Part shown: positions 1-8,936 of the stretch, piece after piece | How the letters are laid out: every line of letters starts with the position of its first letter | How positions within the stretch are numbered: position 1 is the stretch's first letter | Origin: Thermococcus sp. JdFR-02 | GTDB taxonomy: Archaea > Methanobacteriota_B > Thermococci > Thermococcales > Thermococcaceae | Length of the DNA: 61,511 bases | Assembly (NCBI GenBank): GCA_002009975.1 | Contig: MTLP01000020.1 | Span: 1-61,511 of the forward strand | Direction of reading: 5' to 3' | Position numbers and translations under genes: made by a program | The notes under the pieces: model-generated | What the model was told of the DNA's origin: nothing | The model's input: the letters and a program-made list of their open reading frames with translations, nothing else | Databases searched by the model: none

Positions 1-1545
1 GCTGCTAGGATTGTTGCTGAGACTGTTAGGACTACTTTGGGTCCTAAGGGTATGGATAAGATGCTCGTCGACAGCCTAGGAGACATAGTAATCACAAACG
101 ACGGTGCAACAATCTTAGACGAAATGGACATCCAACACCCAGCAGCAAAGATGATGGTTGAAGTTGCAAAAACACAAGACGAGGAAGCAGGTGACGGAAC
201 AACAACAGCAGTCGTAATTGCTGGAGAGCTCTTAAAGAAAGCAGAGGAGTTATTAGACCAAGAGATTCACCCAAGCATAATCGTTAAAGGTTACACATTA
301 GCTGCTGAAAAAGCTCAAGAGATTCTTGAAAGCATTGCAAAGGACGTTGATGTTGATGATATTGACATGTTAATGAAGGCAGCAACAACAGCTATTACTG
401 GAAAAGCAGCTGAAGCTGAGAGGGAATACCTAGCTAAGTTAGCGGTTGAAGCAGTAAAGCAAGTTGCAGAGAAGGTTGGAGACAAGTACAGGGTTGACAT
501 TGACAACATCAAGCTTGAGAAGAAGGAGGGTGGAAGTGTCCACGACACTCAATTAATTAAGGGTATCGTCATTGATAAGGAGAGAGTTCACCCAGGAATG
601 CCAAAGAGAGTTGAAAACGCTAAGATTGCATTAATTAACGATGCATTAGAGGTCAAAGAAACCGAGACAGATGCAGAGATTAGAATTACAAGCCCAGAGC
701 AATTACAAGCATTCCTCGAGCAAGAGGAGAGAATGCTCAAGGAGATGGTTGATAAGATCATTGCAACAGGAGCTAACGTAGTATTCTGCCAAAAGGGTAT
801 TGATGATTTAGCCCAGCACTACTTGGCTAAGGCGGGAGTTTTAGCTGTTAGGAGAGTTAAGAAGAGTGATATGGAGAAGTTAGCAAAGGCAACAGGGGCA
901 AAGATAGTAACAAACATCAGAGACTTAACATCAGAGGACTTGGGTTATGCAGAAGTCGTCGAGGAGAGAAAGGTTGCAGGGGAGAACATGATTTTTGTTG
1001 AGGGTTGTAAGAATCCTAAGGCGGTTACTATTTTGATTAGGGGTGGTACTGAGCATGTTGTTGATGAGGTTGAGAGAGCAATAGAAGACGCAATAAAAGT
1101 AGTGAGGGATATCGTTGAAGACGGCAAGATCATTGCAGGTGGAGGAGCTTCAGAGCTCGAGCTTAGCATAAAGTTAGATGAGTTTGCAAAGCAAGTTGGT
1201 GGAAAGGAGGCATTAGCAATTGAAGCATTCTCAGAAGCATTGAAGATAATTCCAAGAACATTAGCAGAAAACGCTGGATTAGATCCAATTGACATCTTGG
1301 TAAAAACAATCGCAATGCACAAGGAGAAGGGACCAGCAATTGGTATCGATGTCTTTGAGGGAGAACCATCAGACATGCTAGAGAAGGGAGTTATTGAGCC
1401 TTTGAGAGTCAAGAAGCAAGCAGTAAAGAGTGCAAGTGAAGCAGCAATAATGATTCTAAGAATTGATGACGTCATTGCAGCAAGCAAGCTCGAGAAGGAG
1501 AAAGAAGGAAAGGGCCCAGAAGGCGGAGAAGAGACTGAGTTCTGA
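1..1545 (+). CDS. Thermosome (group II chaperonin) subunit, 5' end missing
   Basis: ATP-dependent protein-folding chaperonin subunit of the cytosolic double-ring thermosome. The reading frame is open from base 1 and lacks only the first residues; it begins with the conserved [20 protein letters not shown] stretch. The ATP-binding signatures NDGATIL and GDGTTTAVV follow, then the apical domain and the C-terminal equatorial segment with GGGASE and the [12 protein letters not shown] motif. The C-terminal tail is acidic (GGEETEF) and has no GGM repeat. Synonymous codon use is patchy: bases 1-60 and about 988-1077 use mostly T- or G-ending codons, while neighbouring blocks use A- or C-ending ones. 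Identification is very secure; which paralogue (alpha or beta) cannot be told here. Confidence 0.98.
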   Translation, partial: AARIVAETVRTTLGPKGMDKMLVDSLGDIVITNDGATILDEMDIQHPAAKMMVEVAKTQDEEAGDGTTTAVVIAGELLKKAEELLDQEIHPSIIVKGYTLAAEKAQEILESIAKDVDVDDIDMLMKAATTAITGKAAEAEREYLAKLAVEAVKQVAEKVGDKYRVDIDNIKLEKKEGGSVHDTQLIKGIVIDKERVHPGMPKRVENAKIALINDALEVKETETDAEIRITSPEQLQAFLEQEERMLKEMVDKIIATGANVVFCQKGIDDLAQHYLAKAGVLAVRRVKKSDMEKLAKATGAKIVTNIRDLTSEDLGYAEVVEERKVAGENMIFVEGCKNPKAVTILIRGGTEHVVDEVERAIEDAIKVVRDIVEDGKIIAGGGASELELSIKLDEFAKQVGGKEALAIEAFSEALKIIPRTLAENAGLDPIDILVKTIAMHKEKGPAIGIDVFEGEPSDMLEKGVIEPLRVKKQAVKSASEAAIMILRIDDVIAASKLEKEKEGKGPEGGEETEF

Positions 1546-1630
1546 TCTCTTTTAATTCTCTTTGCTTTTCTTCAATCGTTCTTTCTAGAAGTATCTTCAA
1601 AGCACTTTTTCTTCTTACTGTTGTTTCTGC

Positions 1631-1640
1631 TTTATATATA
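1631..1640 (+). promoter_or_regulatory. TATA box for the flippase-like/GT4/deacetylase genes
   Basis: A TTTATATATA box lies about 70 bases before the ATG at 1703, in the 157-base gap after the thermosome gene. The gap also has T-rich runs (1552-1625) that could end thermosome transcription. Placement is by motif only. Confidence 0.5.
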
Positions 1641-1702
1641 ACTTAGAGAAATGAACCAATTAACTTTTAACAATAGTACAAAAAGACAGAATAGGGACAG
1701 CT

Positions 1703-2575
1703 ATGATAAATGTGATTGAATACACAAACCTCATTAAATCCTTGGATAAAGAAAGCTTGGAGCTTATTGCAATTGCTTTGTCACTGTATTACTTAAGCAC
1801 TTTAATATATGCTCTTCGCTGGAAGCTTGTTTTGAGAGGTCTGGGAAGAGATATGCCTCTTTTAGAACTTTTAAAGATAACTCTCTCTTCCATATTTATC
1901 AACAACATAACTCCAATTAGCAGAGGGGGAGGAGAGGTATTACGAATAACTTGGATCTCAAGGAAGTATAAAATTCCCATGACCTTATCGACAGTTAGCA
2001 TTATTTATGAGAGAATAATGGAAGCTGTGCCAATAACTATTCTGTTGCTTTTGGGGATAACCTATTTTGCAAGCCACACGATGTATTTTGCTTTACTGGC
2101 AATTTTCATCATGATGTTTCTCTGGCTTAAATGGGAGATGTTTATAAGGCTTTCAGTTAAGATATTTAATGCTAATCTCACAACGGAAGAACTTGCGGGC
2201 ATAATATCTCTAAAGAAAAATTTCTTTATGAATGTCATTGTGATTGGATTGAGCTCTATAGTTTGGATCTTGGATATTTTGAGACTCAAGCTCATTGCAC
2301 TAGCACTTGGATGGAATCCGAGTGTTAGTTTTTTAGCTATAGTTTCATTTGTAAATTTAATATTCGGTCTCATGGCTTTTACCCCTGGAGGGGTTGGGAT
2401 AGTTGAAGGTGGCTTAATCGGAACTTTAACCTATTTTGGGGTTCCTTCAGCCCTTGCAATCTCAATAACACTGTTGGAGAGATTTATTTCGTATGTGCTA
2501 AGTTCAATGGTTGGATTTATGACACTGGTATATTCTGGAGGTGCTGAAATATGGAGAGCCTTAAAATCGCGTTAG
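1703..2575 (+). CDS. Flippase-like / lysylphosphatidylglycerol synthase TM-domain protein (UPF0104)
   Basis: Integral membrane protein of 290 residues with about seven or eight hydrophobic segments. It shows family-typical features: an early arginine-containing loop (YALRWKLVLRGLG), a middle motif TPISRGGGEVLRI at about residues 71-83, and late FTPGGVGIVEGGLIG and LLERFISY motifs. Members of this family (AglD and MprF-like transmembrane domains) are linked to lipid or polyprenyl-glycan handling. The downstream glycosyltransferase gene starts inside its 3' end (25-base overlap), so the two are translated together, and a polysaccharide deacetylase follows. The substrate is not known. The start is the first ATG after the promoter. 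Confidence 0.85.
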   Translation: MINVIEYTNLIKSLDKESLELIAIALSLYYLSTLIYALRWKLVLRGLGRDMPLLELLKITLSSIFINNITPISRGGGEVLRITWISRKYKIPMTLSTVSIIYERIMEAVPITILLLLGITYFASHTMYFALLAIFIMMFLWLKWEMFIRLSVKIFNANLTTEELAGIISLKKNFFMNVIVIGLSSIVWILDILRLKLIALALGWNPSVSFLAIVSFVNLIFGLMAFTPGGVGIVEGGLIGTLTYFGVPSALAISITLLERFISYVLSSMVGFMTLVYSGGAEIWRALKSR

Positions 2576-3762
2576 TTTCAGATTGGTTCTTTCCAAGTAT
2601 TGGAGGGATTGAGTATCATATTCATGAATTAGCTTTAAATTTAACAAAGCTTGGTCATGAAGTTCATATAATCACGCGCTTTGGACAGTATTCTGACAAA
2701 GAGCTCCCCTATGAAGTTCACAGATTTAAGGGAAGTTTAAATGTGAATTCTTTTCACGTTAGCATTGGTGTAAAGATGCTTAAGGAGATTAATGATCTCT
2801 ACAAAAGAGAAAGATTTGATTTAACTCACGGCCACAGCATCTATTCTCCGATGGCGATTGGGGTGGCAAACCTTTCAATTGGAATTAGAGGGGTTCCAAG
2901 TATAGTTACTAATCATTCTCTTCTCGGGGATTCGCTTTTTAACCTGACGTATCTCTTTCTTCTTAGGGCTTCTTTGAGAAAAATAAACTCTTTTATAGCT
3001 GTTAGCAAGGCTGTTGAGAAAGATTTTAGAGATATCTTAGGAACGAGGGGAGAGAATAAAGAAATACGTGTCATACCTAATGGGATAGATAAAACATTTT
3101 GGCATCCAGTTGAAGATAAGGAGGAATGGAAAGAAAAGCTTGGTTTTGAAGGTGTAGTTGTGATGACTACATCGAGGCTTACAAAGAGGAAAAGAATACA
3201 CCTGATTCCAAAAATAGCTCATGATCTAAAAAAATATGGGATTAAAGGTGTGAAGTTTTTAATTATAGGTGATGGTCATGAGAGGGAAAAGATACGGGGG
3301 TTAATTGAAGCATATGGTGTTGAAAAGGATGTTTTAATGTTGGGACAGTTACCAAGAGAGCTAATTAGGAAATATCTGTGGGCGAGCGACATTTATTTAT
3401 CTCCAACGATTTATGAAGCCTTTGGAATAGCCGCTTTAGAGGCTTTGGCATGTGGAATTCCTGTTGTTGCAAACAATCATGGAGGTATAAGCGAGATAGT
3501 TGAGCATGGTAGGAGCGGGTTAATATCTCCAAACGATAAGGGGCTCTTGGAGAATTTGGCTTATCTTATTGAGAATGAAGGGCTTAGAGAAGAGATGGGA
3601 AAATATGGAAGAAGGAGGGTAGAAGAGAACTTCACATGGGATAAGGTTGTAAAAGATATAATAAATGCCTATGAGGACACAATTAATAGATTTGTTGAAG
3701 AGCCTTTCGTTCTCTATAAGATTCATCAGGGGATTAAAAATGTTGGTATCATTGACATTTGA
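2551..3762 (+). CDS. Glycosyltransferase family 4 (GT-B fold)
   Basis: Probable cytoplasmic retaining glycosyltransferase of 403 residues. The N-terminal Rossmann domain opens with KIALVSDWFFPSIGGIEYHI, the glycine-rich acceptor loop typical of GT4. The C-terminal donor-binding half has VMTTSRLTKRKR, FLIIGDGHEREK and the E-x7-E signature EAFGIAALEALACGIPVV near residues 290-307. The donor and acceptor sugars cannot be read from sequence. It overlaps the upstream flippase-like gene by 25 bases and the downstream deacetylase start by 23 bases, so the three form one translationally coupled operon, perhaps for a glycolipid. Confidence 0.93.
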   Translation: MESLKIALVSDWFFPSIGGIEYHIHELALNLTKLGHEVHIITRFGQYSDKELPYEVHRFKGSLNVNSFHVSIGVKMLKEINDLYKRERFDLTHGHSIYSPMAIGVANLSIGIRGVPSIVTNHSLLGDSLFNLTYLFLLRASLRKINSFIAVSKAVEKDFRDILGTRGENKEIRVIPNGIDKTFWHPVEDKEEWKEKLGFEGVVVMTTSRLTKRKRIHLIPKIAHDLKKYGIKGVKFLIIGDGHEREKIRGLIEAYGVEKDVLMLGQLPRELIRKYLWASDIYLSPTIYEAFGIAALEALACGIPVVANNHGGISEIVEHGRSGLISPNDKGLLENLAYLIENEGLREEMGKYGRRRVEENFTWDKVVKDIINAYEDTINRFVEEPFVLYKIHQGIKNVGIIDI

Positions 3763-4456
3763 TGTTGAGCAGGATTGTCCTCCCTATTTAACTACAACGA
3801 GGGGTGTAGTGGAAGGTCTGCCAAGGATACTGGATATACTCGATAGAAAAAACATCAAAGCTACTTTTTTCTTTACAGCAAAAATTGCTAAGAGATTTCC
3901 GCAATTGGTTAAACGAGTTGTTGATGAAGGACATGAACTTGGAAGTCATGCATACAATCACGAACGCTTGGATAAGCTTAACAAAGCTGAGGCTGAAAAA
4001 GCTATTGAAAAATCCCTCTTGGTTTTAAGAAAATTTGATGATGTTGTGTCATTTAGAGCACCAAATTTGCAATTGCCTTCTTATCTTTTCCCAAGTTTAA
4101 AAGAAAATAATGTTTTGGTTGATTCTTCAAAAGCCGCTTATAAGAGTTATGGTGGAGTTGGATTTATTGAGGGGGTTTTGGAGATTCCAGCTTCAATAAC
4201 TTCCTCAATTTTAAGGCTCCCCTGGAAAATTCAAAAAATGATTCATAGCCGATTAAAGGAGCCAAAAGTCTATTTTGCACATCCTTGGGAGTTTGTGGAT
4301 ATGAGGAAAGACAATATTCGCTATGACTGTAAGTTTAATACTGGAGAAAGAGCTTTAGAGCTTTTAGAAAATCTAATTGAGTACTACAAAGAAAAAGATG
4401 CAAGATTTGTTTTAATGAGAGATTACTCTGAGATTTATTCTAAATTGAGTGTTTAA
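3740..4456 (+). CDS. Polysaccharide deacetylase family protein (NodB homology)
   Basis: Probable metal-dependent deacetylase of amidated sugars, 238 residues from the ATG at 3740, which follows AGGGG at 3728-3732. An in-frame start at 3665 lies deep in the previous gene and is less likely. NodB motifs are visible: TFDVEQDC (motif 1 Asp), the metal-binding SHAYNHERL (H-x3-4-H), SFRAPNLQ (motif 3 Arg) and a late YFAHPWEF histidine motif. It is the third gene of the operon with the flippase-like and GT4 genes. Another family member sits in the main glycan locus (45253-46107). The substrate is unknown. Confidence 0.9.
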   Translation: MLVSLTFDVEQDCPPYLTTTRGVVEGLPRILDILDRKNIKATFFFTAKIAKRFPQLVKRVVDEGHELGSHAYNHERLDKLNKAEAEKAIEKSLLVLRKFDDVVSFRAPNLQLPSYLFPSLKENNVLVDSSKAAYKSYGGVGFIEGVLEIPASITSSILRLPWKIQKMIHSRLKEPKVYFAHPWEFVDMRKDNIRYDCKFNTGERALELLENLIEYYKEKDARFVLMRDYSEIYSKLSV

Positions 4457-5043
4457 GACTGCAGTTTTTCAAGCTCATTTTCAAGTTTTCTGAGCTTTTC
4501 TTTGGCTCTCCTTAATTGTCTATTTGCTATCTCGACGATTTTTTCTAGATACTCATCATCAACCCAAATTTCTCCATCTTTACCTATAGGAATATCTATC
4601 CTCTCAGTTGAATAAATCTCAACCAAAAGCTTTTTATGGCTTATGCTCTTTATGTTCGAGTTCTTAAAGCCGCATTGGATGGCTAAATTCAGCAAATTGA
4701 CCGCATCTTCTAAAGTCTTTGCACCAACATGGAGAATTGGGCTGTGAAGCATAAACCAGAGCATTCCATCATTATGCTTAGCGATGGCTCTTTTAACTTC
4801 TTCAATGCTGACTTCTCTATGCCATTTACCAAGCCACTTGGCGTTTAATTTGTCTCCAAAATCTGGTATCTCCATAACGACTATCCTTCCGGAGCATGAA
4901 GACGTGGTAAAATAATTCTCCATTGAGTTTATTTTCTCAAGTAGGCTTATTATGTCTTCATCAACGAGCTTTTTCTCCAAAGCCTCTCTAAACTTCGCCG
5001 TTGAAAGCCTCTTCTGTAATTCAAAGTTCTTCTCATAAAGCAT
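4453..5043 (-). CDS. taw3: tRNA(Phe) wyosine N4-methyltransferase Taw3
   Basis: Taw3/TYW3-family methyltransferase of 196 residues that uses S-adenosylmethionine to methylate the wyosine-derivative base at position 37 of tRNA-Phe. The signature YFTTSSCSGRIVVME is near residues 43-57, with WFMLHSPILHVG near 96-107 and the conserved GFKNSNIKSI segment after it. The C-terminus is a charged helix. Length fits the archaeal family. It converges on the deacetylase gene with a 4-base overlap of ends and appears to be a single-gene unit. Confidence 0.93.
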   Translation of the reverse strand: MLYEKNFELQKRLSTAKFREALEKKLVDEDIISLLEKINSMENYFTTSSCSGRIVVMEIPDFGDKLNAKWLGKWHREVSIEEVKRAIAKHNDGMLWFMLHSPILHVGAKTLEDAVNLLNLAIQCGFKNSNIKSISHKKLLVEIYSTERIDIPIGKDGEIWVDDEYLEKIVEIANRQLRRAKEKLRKLENELEKLQS

Positions 5044-5121
5044 GTTAAAAGGTAAGAAATGCTATTTAAAAGGTTAACGTGATAGTACTCTTAACATTTT
5101 AAAAATGAAAATAAAAAAGGG

Positions 5122-6369
5122 CTAGCTAATAGCAGCTTGAACAGCTAAATCTGCTCTAACTATTCCATAACCGTAGAATATTGAATCTCCTATATTGTCT
5201 GCTGTGGTGTGTAAGATGCCCCTAACTGTGTCTGTTGTTAAGTCATCTTCTGTTCCTACTGGTAGGACGGTTCCATAGTTGTTGTAGTATACTGCTTGGA
5301 TTAGTGCAACAACACCGCTAACGTGTGGTGCTGCCATTGAGGTTCCACTGAGTTCTTTATATGTATTGTCTGGATAGGTGCTTAAGATATCAACACCAGG
5401 AGCAACTATCTCTGGATGTCTGTTACTCCATGAAGGGACTTGGTCGTCTATGTCAGTTGCCCCCACTGCAATTACCTCTAAATATACCGCTGGATAGCTT
5501 GGATATTCTGCCCCTTCATTTCCTGCCGCTGCAATTAGAACAACGCCCAATTGATACGCCTCACTTATTGCATCGTGTACTGAGTCTGGTGCTGAAGACC
5601 CTCCAAGACTCATTGATATAACCTCAGCGGCATCATCATCTGGATCTCCGACAATTATGCCATCTCCATCTGCATCTAACACTCCATCTGGACCAAGCAA
5701 AGCTTGTTCAATTCCAAGTATTAAGTCACTCCATGATCCTATTCCACCATTTCCTAGAACTTTGATTGCATAAATTTCAACTTCAGGTGCTACTCCAACA
5801 ACGCCTATGTCATTGTTTAAGGCGGCAATTGTTCCTGCTACATGTGTTCCATGACCGTTTCTATCTATATAGCTTCTTGGATTCGTTGAAATCCTCCCTC
5901 TAAGAACGCTAATTCCCCATTTTATGTTATCTTGTAAGTCAGGATGATCATAGTCTATACCTGTGTCTAAAATTGCAACTTCAATAACCCCATCGCTTGC
6001 ACCAGCTGTTATTTGCCATACATCAGGTGCTTTTATTCTTTCAATTCCCCACGGAATTGTCTGAGGTGGTTGGGTTATTGGTCTCCCTAAGATGTGAATT
6101 TCTCCATCATATTCAACCCTAACAACACCTTTAGCCTTCTCTAAATGTTTAACCGCTGACTCAGGAAGTTCTACAACGATAGCTGGAATAATTTTGTAGC
6201 GTATTTTAACTTGTCCTCCAACTTTTTCTACAACTCTCTCATTGAAGTTTGACTTGTCTATTGTCACTATAACTCTCACCTTTTCTACAGGTTCCGCCAT
6301 TGTTATTCCAATATAAGAAAAAACGACTAAAACAATCAACAATGTAGATATAGCCTCTCTCCCATTCAT
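5122..6369 (-). CDS. Secreted subtilisin-like serine protease (S8) with propeptide
   Basis: Extracellular subtilase of 415 residues. I chose the ATG at 6369 because GGAGGG sits six bases before it and it opens directly onto a signal peptide (NGREAISTLLIVLVVFSYIG...); an in-frame ATG at 6399 would add ten residues. An inhibitor-I9-type propeptide follows. The catalytic triad is complete: Asp in VAILDTGIDYDHPDL, His in NGHGTHVAGTIA and Ser in LSGTSMAAPHVSG, with the oxyanion Asn in AAAGNEGA. A calcium-binding-like acidic stretch (DADGDGIIVGDPDDD) lies between. It resembles the Thermococcus subtilisins that mature by autoprocessing outside the cell. Confidence 0.95.
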   Translation of the reverse strand: MNGREAISTLLIVLVVFSYIGITMAEPVEKVRVIVTIDKSNFNERVVEKVGGQVKIRYKIIPAIVVELPESAVKHLEKAKGVVRVEYDGEIHILGRPITQPPQTIPWGIERIKAPDVWQITAGASDGVIEVAILDTGIDYDHPDLQDNIKWGISVLRGRISTNPRSYIDRNGHGTHVAGTIAALNNDIGVVGVAPEVEIYAIKVLGNGGIGSWSDLILGIEQALLGPDGVLDADGDGIIVGDPDDDAAEVISMSLGGSSAPDSVHDAISEAYQLGVVLIAAAGNEGAEYPSYPAVYLEVIAVGATDIDDQVPSWSNRHPEIVAPGVDILSTYPDNTYKELSGTSMAAPHVSGVVALIQAVYYNNYGTVLPVGTEDDLTTDTVRGILHTTADNIGDSIFYGYGIVRADLAVQAAIS

Positions 6370-6520
6370 TTGTATCCCTCCATATACTAAAGTAGACATT
6401 TGAATTTACATATTACACTTTATCCTTAAACTATATAAGGACTTGCTATTTATGATGTCTGCTTAGAGCAAGATTTTATTTGATATTATACAAGACATTA
6501 GAATCTAAGATCAGAACATC

Positions 6521-8479
6521 CTAAAAGAGAGTTGTTAGTTGCACAAAAACTCCTTTTTCTTTAACAAACTCAATAAAGCGCTTGTAGGTTTTGTTAACCT
6601 TTAAAGTTTCGCTGTCTCCAATTGCTATCAATTTTCGCTTTGCCCTTGTTAAAGCAACATTCAGCCTTCTCAAATCAGTTAAGAAGCCAAGTTCTTTGTT
6701 TTTGTTGCTTCTGACAAATGAGAGAATTATCACTTCCTTTTCCCTTCCTTGATATCCATCAACACTGTGAACCTCAACATTAACTAAAGAGCGAATTAAA
6801 TCAACCTGATCATCATAAGGCGTTATAACTCCAATAAACTCTTCTTTAACGCCCATTCTTAAAAGCTTATCAACAAGCTCTTTAACTATCTTTGCTTCAA
6901 GAGGATTTTCTCTTGATAGCGATCCTCTTCTTTGACGCTCCCATTTATCCTCCCTCTTTGAGGTATCGATGAAAACTAACGGCTTTCTTGGATCCAAAAC
7001 GTCATCCCATGGACTTCCAAAGGAAGGATTATTAACGCCTAAATCAGCTAACGTAATATTCTTCACGCGTTCATAAGCTTTAATTTTGCCACCATAGAAC
7101 TCTTTGCTCGGAAACTCCATTAAAAGGGCACTCATCCTGTATTGGATTTCAAGCATCTTAGCCTTATGTGGAAACCTCTCTATGAGCTTTTCAAAGAGGG
7201 TTTCGCTCAGCCCTTTTGCCTCTTCACTTAAAATCGTTGGAGGCAGCTGTTTATGATCGCCTGCTAAAATAAAGCGCTTTGCCTTTGCTATTGGGATTAA
7301 AACACTTGGAATGGTTGCTTGAGAAGCTTCGTCAATTATGGCAACATCAAATTGAATATCTCTTATAAATTCCAAAGCTGCAGAGGAGTTCGTGCTTAAA
7401 ATTACATCTGAGTCTTGGACTATCTCTTTGATGATTTCCTCTTCAATGGCTTTTGCTTCATCATAGAGCTTTTGAACGTTTTCGTTAATCTGGATCCACA
7501 TTGCCATTGATTTTATGGTCTTTGCTGAAACACCTCTTGTTCCTACTCCCTTCTTGGCAAGCTTTAAAATATCTCTATCCCCAAGTCCCCTCCTGAACTG
7601 AGGTGTCGGTTTGGTGTATTGATCTCTAATTATGGCTAATCTCTCGGCTTTATTCCTAAGCATCTTAACCCTTCTATATTTCTTGTGATTCTCGACTTGA
7701 AAAGCTAAAGTAGATTCCTTTAGGTGTTTGGAAACCCTTGAAGGATGACCTAATCTTACAAGCTTAACCTTCCCCCAAAGCCCTTCAACAAGGTTATCTA
7801 CTGCTATATTGCTCTCTGCAGTTGCAAGAACTTTATTTCCCCTTTTCACTTCTTGTCTTATGAGTTCAATTAAAGCTCTGGTTTTTCCAGTCCCGAAGGG
7901 ACCGTGAATTAAGAAGAAGTCTTCACTTCCTAAAGCCAAGCTCACGGCTTTTATTTGACTTTCATTAAGCTCTTCATCAAAGGGGGTAAATTCGACCGTT
8001 TTGCTCTTTTTTGGCTCTTTCAAACCCAGAAGAAATTTTAATGCTTCTTTTCCATTCTCGGTTAGCTTTTCAAGATTTTCTTCCATTCTTTTAAAAGTGA
8101 TATCATTTGCATACAAATCGATTCTAACCTTTCTTAAAGCCCAAGTGGGAACGCTTTCTAAAGCTACAACTAAAAAACGGTTTCCTTTTTCAACAACCGT
8201 GCCAACAAGATCACTTGCTAAAGGATTTCCTCGACTTATCAAAACCAAGTCTCCAACACTTATTTCAGTCTCAAAAGGCTTCTTTCTTCCATATTTCACG
8301 AGCTTAAAGCCGAACTCTTGTCCAATAACCTTTCCATTGAGGTTTAGGATAGCCCTTCCAACTTTTTCCCTTTCATAACCTTTAAGCTTTTTAATTTCTT
8401 CTCTCATAGCTTCAATTTCAGCTTCTCTCTCAAGCTCAACAAGTTCTTTTAATTTTGAGATGTAGCTTATTAGATTCAC
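6521..8479 (-). CDS. SF1B DNA/RNA helicase of the UPF1/IGHMBP2 type
   Basis: ATP-dependent superfamily 1 helicase of 652 residues. An N-terminal beta-barrel-like domain (LVLISRGNPLASDLVGTVVE) precedes the core. Helicase motifs in order: motif I HGPFGTGKTRAL near residue 193, motif II AIIDEASQAT, motif III LAGDHKQLPPT, motif IV QYRMSALLMEFP, motif V SVDGYQGREKEVIILS and motif VI LNVALTRAKRKLI. Related archaeal proteins act on nucleic-acid repair or RNA; the exact substrate is not known. It stands alone between the subtilisin and the tRNA pair, on the same strand as both. Confidence 0.93.
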   Translation of the reverse strand: MNLISYISKLKELVELEREAEIEAMREEIKKLKGYEREKVGRAILNLNGKVIGQEFGFKLVKYGRKKPFETEISVGDLVLISRGNPLASDLVGTVVEKGNRFLVVALESVPTWALRKVRIDLYANDITFKRMEENLEKLTENGKEALKFLLGLKEPKKSKTVEFTPFDEELNESQIKAVSLALGSEDFFLIHGPFGTGKTRALIELIRQEVKRGNKVLATAESNIAVDNLVEGLWGKVKLVRLGHPSRVSKHLKESTLAFQVENHKKYRRVKMLRNKAERLAIIRDQYTKPTPQFRRGLGDRDILKLAKKGVGTRGVSAKTIKSMAMWIQINENVQKLYDEAKAIEEEIIKEIVQDSDVILSTNSSAALEFIRDIQFDVAIIDEASQATIPSVLIPIAKAKRFILAGDHKQLPPTILSEEAKGLSETLFEKLIERFPHKAKMLEIQYRMSALLMEFPSKEFYGGKIKAYERVKNITLADLGVNNPSFGSPWDDVLDPRKPLVFIDTSKREDKWERQRRGSLSRENPLEAKIVKELVDKLLRMGVKEEFIGVITPYDDQVDLIRSLVNVEVHSVDGYQGREKEVIILSFVRSNKNKELGFLTDLRRLNVALTRAKRKLIAIGDSETLKVNKTYKRFIEFVKEKGVFVQLTTLF

Positions 8480-8644
8480 TTTTGATCACCAATTTTTGAA
8501 ACTTTATATGTTAACCTGAGATTGTTTAAGTTTAAATAATGCAGTGATACATAATTTTCTCCTTGATTATACTAAATGTAAGGAAAAGCTTAGATAGGCT
8601 TAAACAACAGTGTTGATCAAGCTTTTTGTCAGAAGAGTTTATTA

Positions 8645-8722
8645 TGGTGGGCCCGCGGGGCTTCGAACCCCGGACCTCCCGCTTATCAGGCGGGCGCTCT
8701 GACCAGGCTGAGCCACGGGCCC
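8645..8722 (-). tRNA. tRNA-Ile (GAU)
   Basis: Cloverleaf of 78 bases including encoded CCA. The acceptor stem GGGCCCG pairs with CGGGCCC, the anticodon stem CCCGC encloses the loop CUGAUAA giving anticodon GAU, and the T arm reads CCGGGGUUCGAAGCCCCG. There is no intron. It is the second gene of a two-tRNA unit, 8 bases after tRNA-Glu. Confidence 0.97.
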
Positions 8723-8730
8723 TTCTCAGC

Positions 8731-8808
8731 TGGTGCCCCGGCCGGGATTTGAACCCGGGTCGCGGGATCGAGAGTCCCGCATGATTGACCGGGCTACACC
8801 ACCGGGGC
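8731..8808 (-). tRNA. tRNA-Glu (CUC)
   Basis: Cloverleaf of 78 bases including encoded CCA. The acceptor stem GCCCCGG pairs with CCGGGGC, and the anticodon arm CGGGA-CUCUCGA-UCCCG gives anticodon CUC. The T arm contains GGGUUCAAAUCCC. It is the first gene of the tRNA pair and has a strong promoter at 8832-8850. Confidence 0.95.
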
Positions 8809-8831
8809 GTCGATAATCCTTAGGCGAGAGG

Positions 8832-8850
8832 AAATTTATAAATTTTTCGG
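8832..8850 (-). promoter_or_regulatory. BRE/TATA promoter of the tRNA-Glu/tRNA-Ile unit
   Basis: Read on the minus strand the sequence is CCGAAAAATTTATAAATTT, a purine-rich BRE followed by a near-consensus archaeal TATA box. It lies about 25-40 bases before the mature tRNA-Glu 5' end. Confidence 0.8.
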
Positions 8851-8936
8851 TAAGGATTCGTTCTTTTACTTCTTTTTTTCCGTAATCCTTAAATGCTTTT
8901 AGGTTTTATTTCTCTCTACTAAGATGGGGTGGTGTT

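Noticed and set aside
945-1487. 180-codon open frame on the minus strand inside the thermosome gene
   Set aside because: It is an antisense frame over a strongly conserved chaperonin; no RBS, no promoter and no recognisable protein.
8001-8378. 125-codon plus-strand frame inside the helicase gene
   Set aside because: It lies antisense to the helicase N-terminal domain, which has family-typical sequence; composition is that of a shadow frame.
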